Shown: positions 1 through 9,022, counted from the first letter of the stretch. The stretch is 49,197 nucleotides of DNA from Bacteriovoracales bacterium (GCA_028346125.1 JAOMEV010000019.1:1-49197), one strand, 5' to 3'. The notes: a model not told the origin generated them from the letters alone. Numbers and translations are program-made.

Positions 1-405
1 TATTTAGAATAATTCAAGTTACAAAAGGGGTTTAAAAAAATATATAAACTCTTTGAAGAAATATGCGTTTTTGAAAGAAAAAATGAACTTAAGTGACTTA
101 AAGAGTTTTAAAACATCTATAACAAAATATAGAATTATAAAATTTATTGGAAATATAAAATATATAACCTAAAATTATTTATTTTAATAGAAGCTCGTCT
201 TAATTAAAGAAAATCGGTGAAGTTTTGCATGGTGGTTGCGAGTTGGGGGCGAGCCTAGAGGTTTTTCAACTACGATATTGAGTTTTTGGCAAAGTATTCG
301 ATTAATGAGTGGTGTAGGGTTGAGAAAAAAGGCGCTTTGTTTCTCCTAACCTTTGAATTGTTTTAACGATAGTGATTTGGCCAAATTAAAATAAAGAGGT
401 GAAAC
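1..405. other. Intergenic leader upstream of the mini-MotA genes
   Basis: No convincing coding region was found. About 1-205 is extremely AT-rich with stops in all frames. About 210-350 is clearly richer in G and could be a 5' untranslated region. A loose inverted repeat pairs TTTTTCAACTAC (about 265-276) with a GTAGGGTTGAG-like stretch near 313-330. It matches no riboswitch class I know. A good ribosome binding site (AAAGAGGTG) ends the region just before the ATG at 406. Confidence 0.4.
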
Positions 406-798
406 ATGAAAATTATTTCCCTATTAATTATTGTTTTCGCGATCGTGGCCGCAATTTTTGTAGGTGGTGATATACGTGCTTTTATAGATGTTCCTTCATT
501 ACTCGTTGTTATTGGTCCTGTTATCGCATCTATTTCCGCGAAGCATGGTTTAGAAGGATTTAAAGAACTTTTTCGTGAAGGTGAAAATCAGAGCAAGATT
601 TTACATACAATGGGAGTAACGGGCATTATTGCTGGCGCCATTGGAACAATGATTGGATTCATCATTATGCTAGGTAATTTATCTGATCAGTCCGCCCTTG
701 GCCCTGCCCTCGCTATTGCCTTATTGACTTTACTCTATGGTCTATTAATTTTTCTTTTTACAACTCTTTTATCAACTAAGAATTTTGGAGAAAAATAA
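406..798 (+). CDS. Mini MotA/TolQ/ExbB-like membrane protein, copy 1
   Basis: A 130-residue, almost entirely membrane-embedded protein. The N-terminal helix runs into GGDIRAFIDVPSLLVV, which resembles the TM1-TM2 hairpin of MotA/PomA stator proteins (GG..x..F.DvpS.LiV). Residues about 72-120 (GTMIGFIIMLGNLSD, then LGPALAIALLTLLYG) match the TM3-TM4 region of the MotA/TolQ/ExbB proton-channel family. A normal MotA is 250-290 residues with a large cytoplasmic loop that contacts the rotor. Here that loop is only about 25 residues and the C-terminal tail is missing. No MotB/TolR/ExbD partner lies nearby. The start has a strong AAAGAGGTG site. The stop overlaps the next start by one base (TAATG), so the two genes are translationally coupled. 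The fold assignment is good; ion conduction is inferred. Confidence 0.75.
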   Translation: MKIISLLIIVFAIVAAIFVGGDIRAFIDVPSLLVVIGPVIASISAKHGLEGFKELFREGENQSKILHTMGVTGIIAGAIGTMIGFIIMLGNLSDQSALGPALAIALLTLLYGLLIFLFTTLLSTKNFGEK

Positions 799-1262
799 TG
801 GCAGGTAAAGTTTTATCTATCTTTATCGTTGGTTTTGCTTTTGTTGCAGCTATTCTTGCAGGGGGAGATTTAAGGGCATTTTTAGATGTTCCAAGTGCCT
901 TATTTGTAGGATCTTCTTTTGGATTGTTGTTTCGAGTTAATTGGAAAATCGCCTCTCCGATGTCTGAAAAGGTTGAAGGAAGTGATATAACGGGTTGGGA
1001 GCTTCTTGGATACACCGCTATTTTTATGGGACTCGTTGGAACTTTAGTTGGCACAATTATTATGCTAGGTAATTTAAGTAACCCGGCCTCTATAGGACCA
1101 GCAATGGCCATTTCCTGTTTGACGACATTTTATGGTTCATTGATATTTTTATTTTCTTTTCTTTTAGGGAACTTCAGGGTGAAGTCTTTTTACCTAATGA
1201 TTATTGGCTTAGATATTATACTCAATTTTTCCTGTCTCTTTGTTGTAAAGTCATCGACCTAG
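798..1262 (+). CDS. Mini MotA/TolQ/ExbB-like membrane protein, copy 2
   Basis: A 154-residue paralogue of the upstream gene with the same blocks: GGDLRAFLDVPSALFV near residues 21-36 and GLVGTLVGTIIMLGNLS followed by IGPAMAISCLTTFYG near residues 77-113. It adds one more hydrophobic helix at the C-terminus (about residues 129-149). It starts on the A of the upstream TAA, with GGAG a few bases before. The pair looks like a duplication that may form a heteromeric channel; that is inference. It converges on the kinase gene, sharing the palindrome CTAG so that both genes end in TAG. As with copy 1, the torque-loop region and any peptidoglycan-binding partner are absent, so a flagellar stator role is unlikely. 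Confidence 0.75.
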   Translation: MAGKVLSIFIVGFAFVAAILAGGDLRAFLDVPSALFVGSSFGLLFRVNWKIASPMSEKVEGSDITGWELLGYTAIFMGLVGTLVGTIIMLGNLSNPASIGPAMAISCLTTFYGSLIFLFSFLLGNFRVKSFYLMIIGLDIILNFSCLFVVKSST

Positions 1263-3958
1263 GCTTTTTTCTCAAAATGGGGAAGTGAAATTAAGAAGCT
1301 CGTTCCTTCCAAAATTCCTTCTTCAATATTAATTGTTCCTTTTAATTTTTCGATGTTTTTCTTAACGACATCCATTCCTATCCCTCGACCTGAAGTTTCA
1401 GTCGTATCTTCTTTAGTAGAAAATGAGGGTATGAATATGAGGTCTTTAATACCTTTGGAGTCCATATTTTCGGCCTGTTCCTCCGTAAGAATTCCTTTAT
1501 CAAGGGCCTTTTTTAAAATAGCACTTTCATTTATTCCAAGACCGTTATCTTTAACCTTTATATAGATGCCATCAAACTTCTCTTTAATATCAACGATTAT
1601 CTCACCTTTATTATCAATTCCGTGATCAACACAATTGGTAAAGAGGTGTATAAATGATTCCTTGAGTATGGCGATATTTTCTTGAGGAAGGTACGTGTTG
1701 TCTCCTGAAACTTGAAATAAAACTTCTTTTTCTAGTTTCTTAGCAGTATTAACCACAATATTTTTTAAATTAGAGGCCATCGTTTTTATATCAATATTTG
1801 ATAATTTTTTAATCATATTAAGGATCGGATCATAGTTCTCTTCTTGAATCAGTTGTGAAACTTCGTTGTAAGTGACATTAAGAAGTTCTTTATGGACTTC
1901 TATTGTATCACCTTTTAAATGATCAAGCTCTTTACGAGGGTCGTAAAGGTCTCCGTAAATTTCTTTAATTGACTCTAGCGTATCATCTAGTGACTCTTTC
2001 AAAAGAGTGACATTATTTTTTTTGTCTTCTTCAAACCTCTTTTTGTGAGATCCTTCTTCATAGAGATTAATAAGGTCACTTTCAACTCTGTGTATTTTTG
2101 TGGCGAGAAAATTAAGGCCATAAAGTCTGGAGACGCCTTTTAAAGTATGGACGGCCCTTAAGAAAGAATTTTTACTTGTCTCTTTTTCAATGACCGTAAT
2201 AAGGTCATAGGCCTCTTTAAGGAAAGTAATGAGAGAATCTTTTGAATTAGAAACAATCGATTGTAGTTTCTCAATTTTTAAGGCATTTTCATTTCGTTGT
2301 CGTTGAATATCTGCCTCTAGTTTTTCAATTTCAGTGACATCTTCAACAATAAACATTAGCTTTTCCAAAAGGCCTTCATGGAATAAGGGCATCATTCTTG
2401 TTTTAAGACTTTTATTATCAGTGTCTGAAGAAAATTTAAACTTTTTAGGAAAGTTATCTTTCATCATGTCCCATTGTATATCATCTGAATCAAAACAAGT
2501 CGCGAAACCAAATTCCAAACTACTAAATTCTCTATCTTTTGGGTTTAAATCTTTAAATAATGTTTTCCAAATGGACTTTCCTACAATCGTCTCTCCAAAT
2601 ATATTGTAAGAATAATTTGAAACAGGTTCTATTATTATACCTTCATTATTAATAGCAAAAACAGATTGGGCCATGTTATCCATAAGCATTCTAATACTAT
2701 CTAAGGACTCTTTGAGCTGTTCAGTCCTCTTCATAACCTTTGCTTCAAGATCCTTATTAAGCTCTGAGATTATTTCTGCTTTTTCAAAGGCCTCTTTCTT
2801 TAGGTTGTTAATAAGCTCGGCAAGACCAAGTGAGAAGAGAAGCAGCTGTACGATCACTCCAAAATAAAACCCTTTGTCAAAAATAAAATGATCTAGGATG
2901 CCTATACCATGAAAAGTCTTCATAATGCCGCCTAAAAATAAGGCGCAAAAACCATAGATGATAAACTTGGAAGACTTTTGCTTTCTTACAAAGGACGAAA
3001 TAGACCAAAAGAGAAGAATTGAAAGGGGAACCCCTACAGTGAATATAAGAAATCTTACAGAGAATTTAAAAGGGGTCACAATAGTAGAAAGAATATATAA
3101 AAGGCCTATAGTATTAACAAAGTAATAGGAATACTCATACTTTTTGTTTAAATCCTTTATTTCTAGGAAACGATAAAGAAAAAAACTAAGCCCAAGCACA
3201 CATGACGTTACTGAAACAACTATACCTTCATTATTAAACCAAGTTAATCGAGGAAGTACATACTGACCGCCAAAACCTGTAATTGAGAGGGTAAGGATCG
3301 TGACCCCGCCCATGTAGATAGAATAGTAAATGTACTCAAGCATCCTCGTTGAAATATAAATTACAAGGTGATAGGCAAACATGATAGACAAAAGCCCTAT
3401 AAAGTAAGAAAAACCCAATACCCCTTCTAATTTATCTTTATTAAATTCTTCAGGTGTAAAGACTTTTAAAGGAACTCTCATGGCCGCTGTATTTTTTAAC
3501 CTCATGTAATAAACGGAATTTTTCTTAGGGTAAATTTTAAAAGGAAAAAACCTATGAGAAATTTTCTTTTTGGTATATGGAGTGAGGTCACCACTAACTT
3601 CTTTTTCCCATGTTCCATTTATATTTTGGTAAAATTCGATTCGGTCTAGTCCAGGAAATTCATAAAGTAAGTAGTAAAAGTCATGTGAATTAGAGTTCGT
3701 TAAAGAAAATTTAACCCAATAGTATGAATGGGTAAAGCCGAGGTTAGGAGCATCTTTTTTTATTTTAAAATATTTTTGATCATGGTTTCCCTTCAATATA
3801 TCTTCAAACGTGAGGTTCCCGTTTTTATCTTCTAGAAAGGAGAGGTATTTTCCTAATGAGTAAGGTTTTTCACTTTTTAAAACGAGGGACTCTGCCTGGG
3901 TTGAACAAGCAATTAAAAAGACCAAAATTCCTTTTAAAATAAGTTTTAAATTTATCAT
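1259..3958 (-). CDS. 7TMR-DISM sensor kinase with HPt and CheA-like ATPase domains, copy 1
   Basis: An 899-residue membrane sensor. A signal peptide (about 1-22) precedes a periplasmic 7TMR-DISMED2-type sensory domain (about 28-170), seven membrane helices (about 180-385) and a coiled coil (about 386-425). A PAS-like module follows (about 426-545, ending FIVEDVTEIEKLEADIQ). Next is an HPt domain with the phosphorylatable His604 in RAVHTLKG. The last part is a CheA-type ATPase: N-box HLFTNCVDHGID with Asn775, G1 box DNGLGIN at 804-810 and G2 box GRGIGMD at 857-863. There is no CheW-like domain, no classical H-box and no receiver domain. By CheA analogy the ATPase should phosphorylate the HPt histidine and a separate receiver should take the phosphate. 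The CheY-like gene at 6909-7289 is an obvious candidate. Its ligand is unknown. Confidence 0.88.
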   Translation of the reverse strand: MINLKLILKGILVFLIACSTQAESLVLKSEKPYSLGKYLSFLEDKNGNLTFEDILKGNHDQKYFKIKKDAPNLGFTHSYYWVKFSLTNSNSHDFYYLLYEFPGLDRIEFYQNINGTWEKEVSGDLTPYTKKKISHRFFPFKIYPKKNSVYYMRLKNTAAMRVPLKVFTPEEFNKDKLEGVLGFSYFIGLLSIMFAYHLVIYISTRMLEYIYYSIYMGGVTILTLSITGFGGQYVLPRLTWFNNEGIVVSVTSCVLGLSFFLYRFLEIKDLNKKYEYSYYFVNTIGLLYILSTIVTPFKFSVRFLIFTVGVPLSILLFWSISSFVRKQKSSKFIIYGFCALFLGGIMKTFHGIGILDHFIFDKGFYFGVIVQLLLFSLGLAELINNLKKEAFEKAEIISELNKDLEAKVMKRTEQLKESLDSIRMLMDNMAQSVFAINNEGIIIEPVSNYSYNIFGETIVGKSIWKTLFKDLNPKDREFSSLEFGFATCFDSDDIQWDMMKDNFPKKFKFSSDTDNKSLKTRMMPLFHEGLLEKLMFIVEDVTEIEKLEADIQRQRNENALKIEKLQSIVSNSKDSLITFLKEAYDLITVIEKETSKNSFLRAVHTLKGVSRLYGLNFLATKIHRVESDLINLYEEGSHKKRFEEDKKNNVTLLKESLDDTLESIKEIYGDLYDPRKELDHLKGDTIEVHKELLNVTYNEVSQLIQEENYDPILNMIKKLSNIDIKTMASNLKNIVVNTAKKLEKEVLFQVSGDNTYLPQENIAILKESFIHLFTNCVDHGIDNKGEIIVDIKEKFDGIYIKVKDNGLGINESAILKKALDKGILTEEQAENMDSKGIKDLIFIPSFSTKEDTTETSGRGIGMDVVKKNIEKLKGTINIEEGILEGTSFLISLPHFEKKA

Positions 3959-4045
3959 GGAGTATTATTCGGTAACTTAATTTTTAAAAAATTGTATAAG
4001 ATATCATGTTATTTGAAGGGAAAAAAATGCCTAAACATAGTTATT

Positions 4046-6775
4046 TTAAGCGGACTTTTTTAGAAAATGGGGCAAAGAAATAATAAAAGTAGTTCCGCTT
4101 GATTGCTTATCTTCGATTTGGATTTCTCCACCAAGCTTTTCTATATTTTGTTTCACAACATCCATTCCAATCCCACGCCCGGAGGTTTCTGTGGCCCCAT
4201 CTCTTGTTGAAAATGATGGCCTAAATATAAGTTGTTTTATTTCCGTTGATTTCAAATCTTCAGCTTCTTCTTCAGTAAGTATTTTCTTTTCAAGTGCCTT
4301 TTTTAAGACGGCCGCTTCGTCGATGCCACGTCCGTCGTCTTGTATTGTGATATTGATTGTCTCAGCTGTTTCTTTAACAAAAATATTGAGTTCACCATCG
4401 TTTTCAATTCCATGATCTACACTGTTGGTAAGAAGATGAATAAAAGACTCTTTTAGTATGGCAATGTCTTCTTGGGGTAAATAGGAGTTGTCTCCAGTGA
4501 CTTGAAAGAGAACTTTTTTCTCAAGCTTTTTCGCTGTATTATCCACGATATTTTTCAAATTAGTGGCCATACTTTTTATATTAATTTTTGAGAGCTTTTC
4601 AATCATGGAAAGGATTGGTGAGTAGTTTTTTTCTTCGAGAAGTTGTGAGACGTCTTTATAAGTGTTCGTGAGAAGAGCTTTATTAACTTCAATCGTCTCT
4701 GTTTCTTGATCATTGTTATTTTGATTTGGATCGTAAAGATCACCGTAAACTTCTCTTACTGCTTCAAGGGCACCATCCACTGAGCTAATGAGTTGCTCCA
4801 CATTACTTTTCTTTTCTTCTGCAAAGTTCTTTTTATGTGAACCTTTTTCATAGAGCACAATAATTTCAGTTTCAAGATTATGTATCTTTGATGAGAGAAA
4901 ATTAAGGCCATAAAGCCTGGAAAGACCTTTTAAAGTATGAATTGATCTTAAGAAATCATCTTTTTCAGTCTTATCATTTTCAAGGATATCAACTAAGTTA
5001 TATGATTCTTTAAAAAAGGTAACCAGTGTTTCTTTTGAATTGGAAACAATGGATTGAAGCTTTTCTATTTTTAAATTACTTTCTTCTCGTTGACGTTTGA
5101 TATCAGCTTCTAGTTTTTCTATTTCTGTGACATCCTCAACGATAAACATTATCTTGTCTAGAAGCTCGTTATGGTAAATGGGTCTCATTCTTGTTTTAAG
5201 GCTTTTGATTTTTCCATTTAAATGAAAATGAAACTTTTTAGGTACAGTGTCTTTGACCATTAACCACTGAAGATCATCAACCCCAAAACAAGTGGCAAAG
5301 ACAAAAACTAATGTGGAATGTTCACTTTGTTTTGGGTCTAAATCTTTAAGTAGTGTATCCCAGATAGATTTACCCTCTATTTCTTCTCCAAAAATATCGT
5401 AAGAGTACTTAGAAACAGGCTCTGTAATGATTCCGTCCCCATCGATAGCAAAAACAGATTGGGCCATATTATCCATAAGTATATTAATGCTTGCCAAGGA
5501 TTCTTTGAGTTGTTCTGTTCTTCTTATAACCTTTTGTTCCAGGTCCTTATTAAGGTTTGAAATTATTTTTGCTTTAGTAAGGGCCTCTTGTTTGAGTTGA
5601 TTGATAAGATTGGCCAGACCAAGAGAGAAAAGGAGAAGCTGAGCGACAACCCCTAAGTAAAATCCATTTTTCCATAGAAAATTCGTGGGCAGAAAACCTA
5701 CGCCATGAGCAAATTTAATGAGTCCTCCTGTCACTATGGCCGTGAAACCGTAGAGGACATATTTTGATGATTTATGCTTGCCTAAAAAGGCAAGGATTGT
5801 CCAAGTAAATAAAATTCCCAAAGGAATGGCAATTGTAAAAACAAGGACTCTCATCCCTATCTTTAAAGGAAAATAGAAGCTGAAGATATAATAGACTCCA
5901 GCGAGGATAAATCCCGCTCTATATGAATACTTGTAGTACCTATGCTCATTTGATAATTCCAAAAAGTTATAAAGAAAAAGTGAAAGTCCAAAAACGGCGC
6001 TTCCAACTCCAAATATAATACCTAGGTTATTAAACCACACTAAATGTGGGAGTACGTACTGACCGCCAAAGCCTGTAATCGCAAGAGTCAATGACATGAC
6101 CCCAAAAAGAAAGAAACAGTAATAGACATAAAGAATCATTTTTGTAGAGAAGTAAATAATTAAATGATACCCAAACATGACTAAAAGGATGCCAATAAAA
6201 AGAGAAACAATGAGCACTCTTTCAACTCTATCTTCGTAGTAGGCCTCAGAAGTGTAGATCTTAAGAGGTATTTGCATGGCCGCTGTGTTTTTTATTTTCA
6301 TATAATAGATTGTTTCTTTTTTAGGGAAAATTTGAAATGGAAAGAGGTGATGAGGAATTTTCTTATTTACGAAAGGGATGAGATCACCGCTAATTTCTTT
6401 TTTCCAGGTCCCCTCGAGATTTTGGTAGAGCTCAATGCGATCAATTCCAGGAAATTCATAAACGAAGAAAAAGGAACTTGTATTTTTTGTTTCGTTTGTT
6501 AAGGTGAACTTTACCCAGAAGGTTGAGAGCGAAAAACCAAGATTAGGAGCATCTTTGTCAATGGTAAAGTACTTTTGGGGATGATTGCCTTTTAGAATGT
6601 CATCAAAGGTTAAAGTACCTTCTTTGTCTTCCAGGATAGAAATATATTTACCAAGTTGATAGATTGGAGTTTGATCATTGAGTATCACTGTTTTTGCTTT
6701 TAGAGAAAAAGATATTGCAGAGATCAAGGAGATCTTTAAAATTAAGTTAATAAGGAGGGTTAAATACTTTCTCAC
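4046..6775 (-). CDS. 7TMR-DISM sensor kinase with HPt and CheA-like ATPase domains, copy 2
   Basis: A 909-residue tandem paralogue of the next gene downstream, 87 bases apart and on the same strand, with the same domains throughout: signal peptide, 7TMR-DISMED2 sensor, 7TM region, coiled coil, PAS-like module, HPt (SIHTLKGLSRLYG, near residue 610) and CheA-like ATPase (HLLTNSVDHGIE, DDGRGID, GRGIGMD). The catalytic motifs are intact and slightly closer to the CheA consensus than in copy 1. The cytoplasmic halves are more alike than the sensory parts, so the two may read different signals into one output; that is inference. The divergent spacer of about 130 bases to the CheY-like gene probably holds both promoters. 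Confidence 0.88.
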   Translation of the reverse strand: MRKYLTLLINLILKISLISAISFSLKAKTVILNDQTPIYQLGKYISILEDKEGTLTFDDILKGNHPQKYFTIDKDAPNLGFSLSTFWVKFTLTNETKNTSSFFFVYEFPGIDRIELYQNLEGTWKKEISGDLIPFVNKKIPHHLFPFQIFPKKETIYYMKIKNTAAMQIPLKIYTSEAYYEDRVERVLIVSLFIGILLVMFGYHLIIYFSTKMILYVYYCFFLFGVMSLTLAITGFGGQYVLPHLVWFNNLGIIFGVGSAVFGLSLFLYNFLELSNEHRYYKYSYRAGFILAGVYYIFSFYFPLKIGMRVLVFTIAIPLGILFTWTILAFLGKHKSSKYVLYGFTAIVTGGLIKFAHGVGFLPTNFLWKNGFYLGVVAQLLLFSLGLANLINQLKQEALTKAKIISNLNKDLEQKVIRRTEQLKESLASINILMDNMAQSVFAIDGDGIITEPVSKYSYDIFGEEIEGKSIWDTLLKDLDPKQSEHSTLVFVFATCFGVDDLQWLMVKDTVPKKFHFHLNGKIKSLKTRMRPIYHNELLDKIMFIVEDVTEIEKLEADIKRQREESNLKIEKLQSIVSNSKETLVTFFKESYNLVDILENDKTEKDDFLRSIHTLKGLSRLYGLNFLSSKIHNLETEIIVLYEKGSHKKNFAEEKKSNVEQLISSVDGALEAVREVYGDLYDPNQNNNDQETETIEVNKALLTNTYKDVSQLLEEKNYSPILSMIEKLSKINIKSMATNLKNIVDNTAKKLEKKVLFQVTGDNSYLPQEDIAILKESFIHLLTNSVDHGIENDGELNIFVKETAETINITIQDDGRGIDEAAVLKKALEKKILTEEEAEDLKSTEIKQLIFRPSFSTRDGATETSGRGIGMDVVKQNIEKLGGEIQIEDKQSSGTTFIISLPHFLKKSA

Positions 6776-6908
6776 GCTAATTTTATCGGTTATTTTTTTG
6801 GGACTTAAAGTGAGAAAATACTTTTAATTAAACTAACTTTATTTTTTAAATAAATCTTTCAATTCATTTTCCGAAAAGATTAGTTGAGCTCTTAATGGAA
6901 GGAAGTTT

Positions 6909-7289
6909 ATGAAAATATGTATTATTGATGATACCCCAAAAATGGTTGAAAAAATGGTTAAGATTTTTGAGAAAAGGGATCGAAAATTTGAAATTCTTGT
7001 CGCTAAAGATGGTTTAGAAGGAAAAGAGCTGATTAAAAATAATCCTGATTTAAAAATCGCGATAGTTGATTTTTACATGACTCAGATGGATGGGCTTGAA
7101 ATGGTCAAATCCCTTATAGAAGAGGCGGTTGAGCTCCCTCCAATTATGTTTGTAACCACTGAAGTTAGTCATGATGTTAGAGTGGAAGGTGGTAAATATG
7201 GGATCAAGTTTTGGATGGTAAAGCCCATTGTTGATGATATTTTTTATAATGCGGTTTTAAATATTATTGATAAAGAGCACTCCTCCTAA
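6909..7289 (+). CDS. CheY-like single-domain response regulator
   Basis: A 126-residue stand-alone receiver domain. It has the acidic pair Asp7-Asp8 (CIIDD), phosphoacceptor Asp54 (AIVDFYMTQMDG), the conserved Thr in FVTTE (about 83-84) and the active-site Lys near residue 105 (MVKPI). No output domain follows, so it must act by protein-protein contact or as a phosphate shuttle. It is transcribed away from the two HPt/CheA-like kinases, which themselves lack a receiver; this makes it their most likely target (inference from context). The ATG is preceded by GGAAG. It is more divergent from the receivers at 22501 and 27119 than those two are from each other. Confidence 0.9.
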   Translation: MKICIIDDTPKMVEKMVKIFEKRDRKFEILVAKDGLEGKELIKNNPDLKIAIVDFYMTQMDGLEMVKSLIEEAVELPPIMFVTTEVSHDVRVEGGKYGIKFWMVKPIVDDIFYNAVLNIIDKEHSS

Positions 7290-7401
7290 TTTTTTCATTT
7301 ATCAAAATCATTTTTATCTATTTTCTAAATAATCAATAGATGTTTCATTCGTAATTTTTTTGCACCAGAGAAAATAGCTTTTTTAATATTGCCTCGCATC
7401 C

Positions 7402-7407
7402 TATAAT
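7402..7407 (+). promoter_or_regulatory. Consensus -10 hexamer TATAAT
   Basis: A perfect TATAAT lies 40 bases before the ATG at 7447. The -35 side is only a T-rich stretch with no TTGACA match, so this is a probable but unproven sigma70-type promoter for the small exported protein. Confidence 0.45.
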
Positions 7408-7446
7408 GCAGTATCGAAAAGAGTACTTATTAAATAGAGACTGTTG

Positions 7447-7656
7447 ATGAATAGACGCTTCCTTTTCATCCTTCTTTTTTTGGCAATTCTGTCTATCACT
7501 CCTGTGATTCAAAGTGACCTGATTGAAACAAGATCCTTCGGGAGCTACTCCTCAGGTCGCACACCCTCCTCTAGTAAAGGCGTTTTAAGCACGCCTTCTT
7601 CAACATTGTATCTAGGTAGGGAAGTTATCAACAAACCAGAGGAGGATGATATGTAA
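7447..7656 (+). CDS. Small exported or membrane-anchored protein, unknown
   Basis: A 69-residue protein starting at the ATG at 7447; an in-frame TTG lies one codon earlier, but ATG with GAGA at a better distance is preferred. Residues 1-22 form a typical signal or anchor sequence (MNRRFLFILLFLAILS). The rest is Ser/Thr/Gly-rich and probably unstructured, ending in an acidic tail (PEEDDM). No family is recognised. Support comes from a consensus -10 box upstream, a good signal peptide and tight convergence, one base from the next gene on the other strand. Confidence 0.55.
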   Translation: MNRRFLFILLFLAILSITPVIQSDLIETRSFGSYSSGRTPSSSKGVLSTPSSTLYLGREVINKPEEDDM

Positions 7657-7657
7657 A

Positions 7658-8203
7658 CTAAGAATTATTTTTTATGGTATTTATGACGTTTTTAATAAGA
7701 GGCATTTGCTGAAGGATCTCGGAGTAATCCCAGTGGTCCTGATGGTATATGATTTTTCCCTCTGTATTAAAGCGTAGTTGGGACATGCCTAAGTTTTTGG
7801 TGACTTTTAGTGACCTAAAATAAAGGACCATTTCCCATCTTATGTAAGCGTCTTTTTTTCCGTAGGCCACGTCGAGAATGTTAAATTCGGCCTTGGAGAT
7901 TTTTTTAAAGGTACCATCAAAATATTTTTTTATGCCCTTAACCCCTTGCACACTGTGAATGCGGTCATTTAAAAAGGCATCTTCCGCATAGAGGTTTCCC
8001 AGCTCACTTGCTAGAGTTTGTTTTTGATACGTTGAAAAAACTTTGTTGAAAAGCTCAACAGTTTCTTTCGCTTTTGGAAAGTCTTCTAATTGAACGGCCA
8101 GTTCATCGCTTTTTTTCAAAGCATCCATTAAATCTTGGTGTTTGTAAGCGTGACTTAAATTGATCATAAATAAAGAAGCTGTCATTAAAATAATTGTTTT
8201 CAT
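7658..8203 (-). CDS. Exported SnoaL/NTF2-like protein
   Basis: A 181-residue protein with a signal peptide (about 1-19, ending SHA). The mature part fits the NTF2-like/SnoaL fold: an N-terminal helix (VELFNKVFSTYQKQTLASEL), then LYAEDAFLNDRIHSVQGVKG followed by a KKYFDG segment, then strands ending GKIIYHQDHWDY. Members of this superfamily usually have a cone-shaped pocket and act as small-molecule binders, isomerases or cyclases, and the order 'damage/position - ring - pocket strand' is typical. No specific catalytic residue can be assigned. The export signal puts it in the periplasm or outer compartment. It runs in the same direction as the dioxygenase genes upstream but is separated from them by about 56 bases. 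Confidence 0.7.
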   Translation of the reverse strand: MKTIILMTASLFMINLSHAYKHQDLMDALKKSDELAVQLEDFPKAKETVELFNKVFSTYQKQTLASELGNLYAEDAFLNDRIHSVQGVKGIKKYFDGTFKKISKAEFNILDVAYGKKDAYIRWEMVLYFRSLKVTKNLGMSQLRFNTEGKIIYHQDHWDYSEILQQMPLIKNVINTIKNNS

Positions 8204-8259
8204 AGTTATCCCCCAGAGTTAACTAGGATTCAATACATTTGTTTTATTTAAAAGTAAAA

Positions 8260-8574
8260 CTAGCTCAGCGCGTCTATATTGAGATCTAAGATTTCACCCA
8301 TCCATACAGCGTATTCAGTGTGGTCTAAAAGGTCATTTCCCGTGACTGGATGGAGAAAGATGGTGAGACCATCTCTATTTTTCATAAGCCAGGTCATCAT
8401 TGAGGCCAGTTGGTCTTTGGAAAAAAGGAGCTGGCAGCTCCATTTTGGGTGAGGTCCAACTGGCCTTTCATGCATCTTTCCTATTTTGATGTTCCCAGGG
8501 ACCTTTTCGACTAAGTTTTTGGCCTTTGGGAAAGAGGTTTTGTCATAGTAAATGTGTGCGTGAAACTGGTCCAT
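8260..8574 (-). CDS. DOPA 4,5-dioxygenase family protein
   Basis: A 104-residue protein matching the small DOPA 4,5-dioxygenase family (extradiol, vicinal oxygen chelate-type enzymes known from fungi, plants and many bacteria). Diagnostic blocks are FHAHIYYD at the N-terminus, HERPVGPHPKWSCQ in the middle and TIFLHPVTGNDLLDH followed by WMG near the end. The His residues in these blocks are the likely metal ligands. I chose the ATG at 8574 over the upstream TTG at 8598 because GAGGG sits about five bases before it and the protein then starts just ahead of HAH. That Shine-Dalgarno overlaps the stop of the preceding gene, implying coupling. The physiological aromatic substrate is unknown. Confidence 0.8.
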   Translation of the reverse strand: MDQFHAHIYYDKTSFPKAKNLVEKVPGNIKIGKMHERPVGPHPKWSCQLLFSKDQLASMMTWLMKNRDGLTIFLHPVTGNDLLDHTEYAVWMGEILDLNIDALS

Positions 8575-8581
8575 ATATCCC

Positions 8582-9022
8582 TCAACAGTCCTCAGCAACT
8601 CGGTCAGGAAGTGGAAGACTTCTCCGGTGCTCGAAGTGGTAACCTCTAATATTTGCCTCTATATCCTCAAAAAGTGTAAGGTGACAAGTTTCGCCATTTT
8701 TATACGTGCTCTTTATGAGGGTAATTTTAAAGTCTGTTTTAATGACCTCAGGTTTATTTTGGAGAACATCATTGAGGTCAGATGTGTCTCTTGTAAAAAG
8801 GCAAGGCCCATCTTCTCCAACATTTCTATGGTTGAGAATTGTTTTCTCTGCAAGCTCTGGGACAATGATTTTGACAAAGTAGGTCTGTCCGTATCCAAGG
8901 TTTGTAAACTTTAACTTTGCTTTCCCTATATCTACCGGGAGAGAGACAACTTTTTCACTAATAACTTCTTCCGCAAAACAAAGGGTTCCCATGAAAAATA
9001 TTAAAGGCATTAAAAATTTCAT
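8582..9022 (-). CDS. Secreted protein of unknown function in the dioxygenase operon
   Basis: A 146-residue protein with a signal peptide (about 1-17, ending CFA). The mature part looks like a beta-rich domain (LGYGQTYFVKIIVPEL, then FKITLIKSTY) with three cysteines, two of them in the middle (GPCLF and ETCHL) and one at the very C-terminus. I do not recognise a family. It sits between the intradiol dioxygenase (9 bases upstream) and the DOPA-dioxygenase-like gene, whose ribosome binding site overlaps its stop. It is therefore probably co-translated with them and may act on the same aromatic compound in the envelope; this is inference. Confidence 0.65.
   Translation of the reverse strand: MKFLMPLIFFMGTLCFAEEVISEKVVSLPVDIGKAKLKFTNLGYGQTYFVKIIVPELAEKTILNHRNVGEDGPCLFTRDTSDLNDVLQNKPEVIKTDFKITLIKSTYKNGETCHLTLFEDIEANIRGYHFEHRRSLPLPDRVAEDC

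Noticed and set aside
210-350. Possible riboswitch or structured RNA in the first leader
   Set aside because: Only a loose inverted repeat is visible and no known aptamer core (for example c-di-GMP, TPP or glycine) is found.
776-1111. Minus-strand open frame of 111 codons
   Set aside because: It lies inside the mini-MotA pair, has no family match and its sequence is a shadow of the membrane-protein codons.
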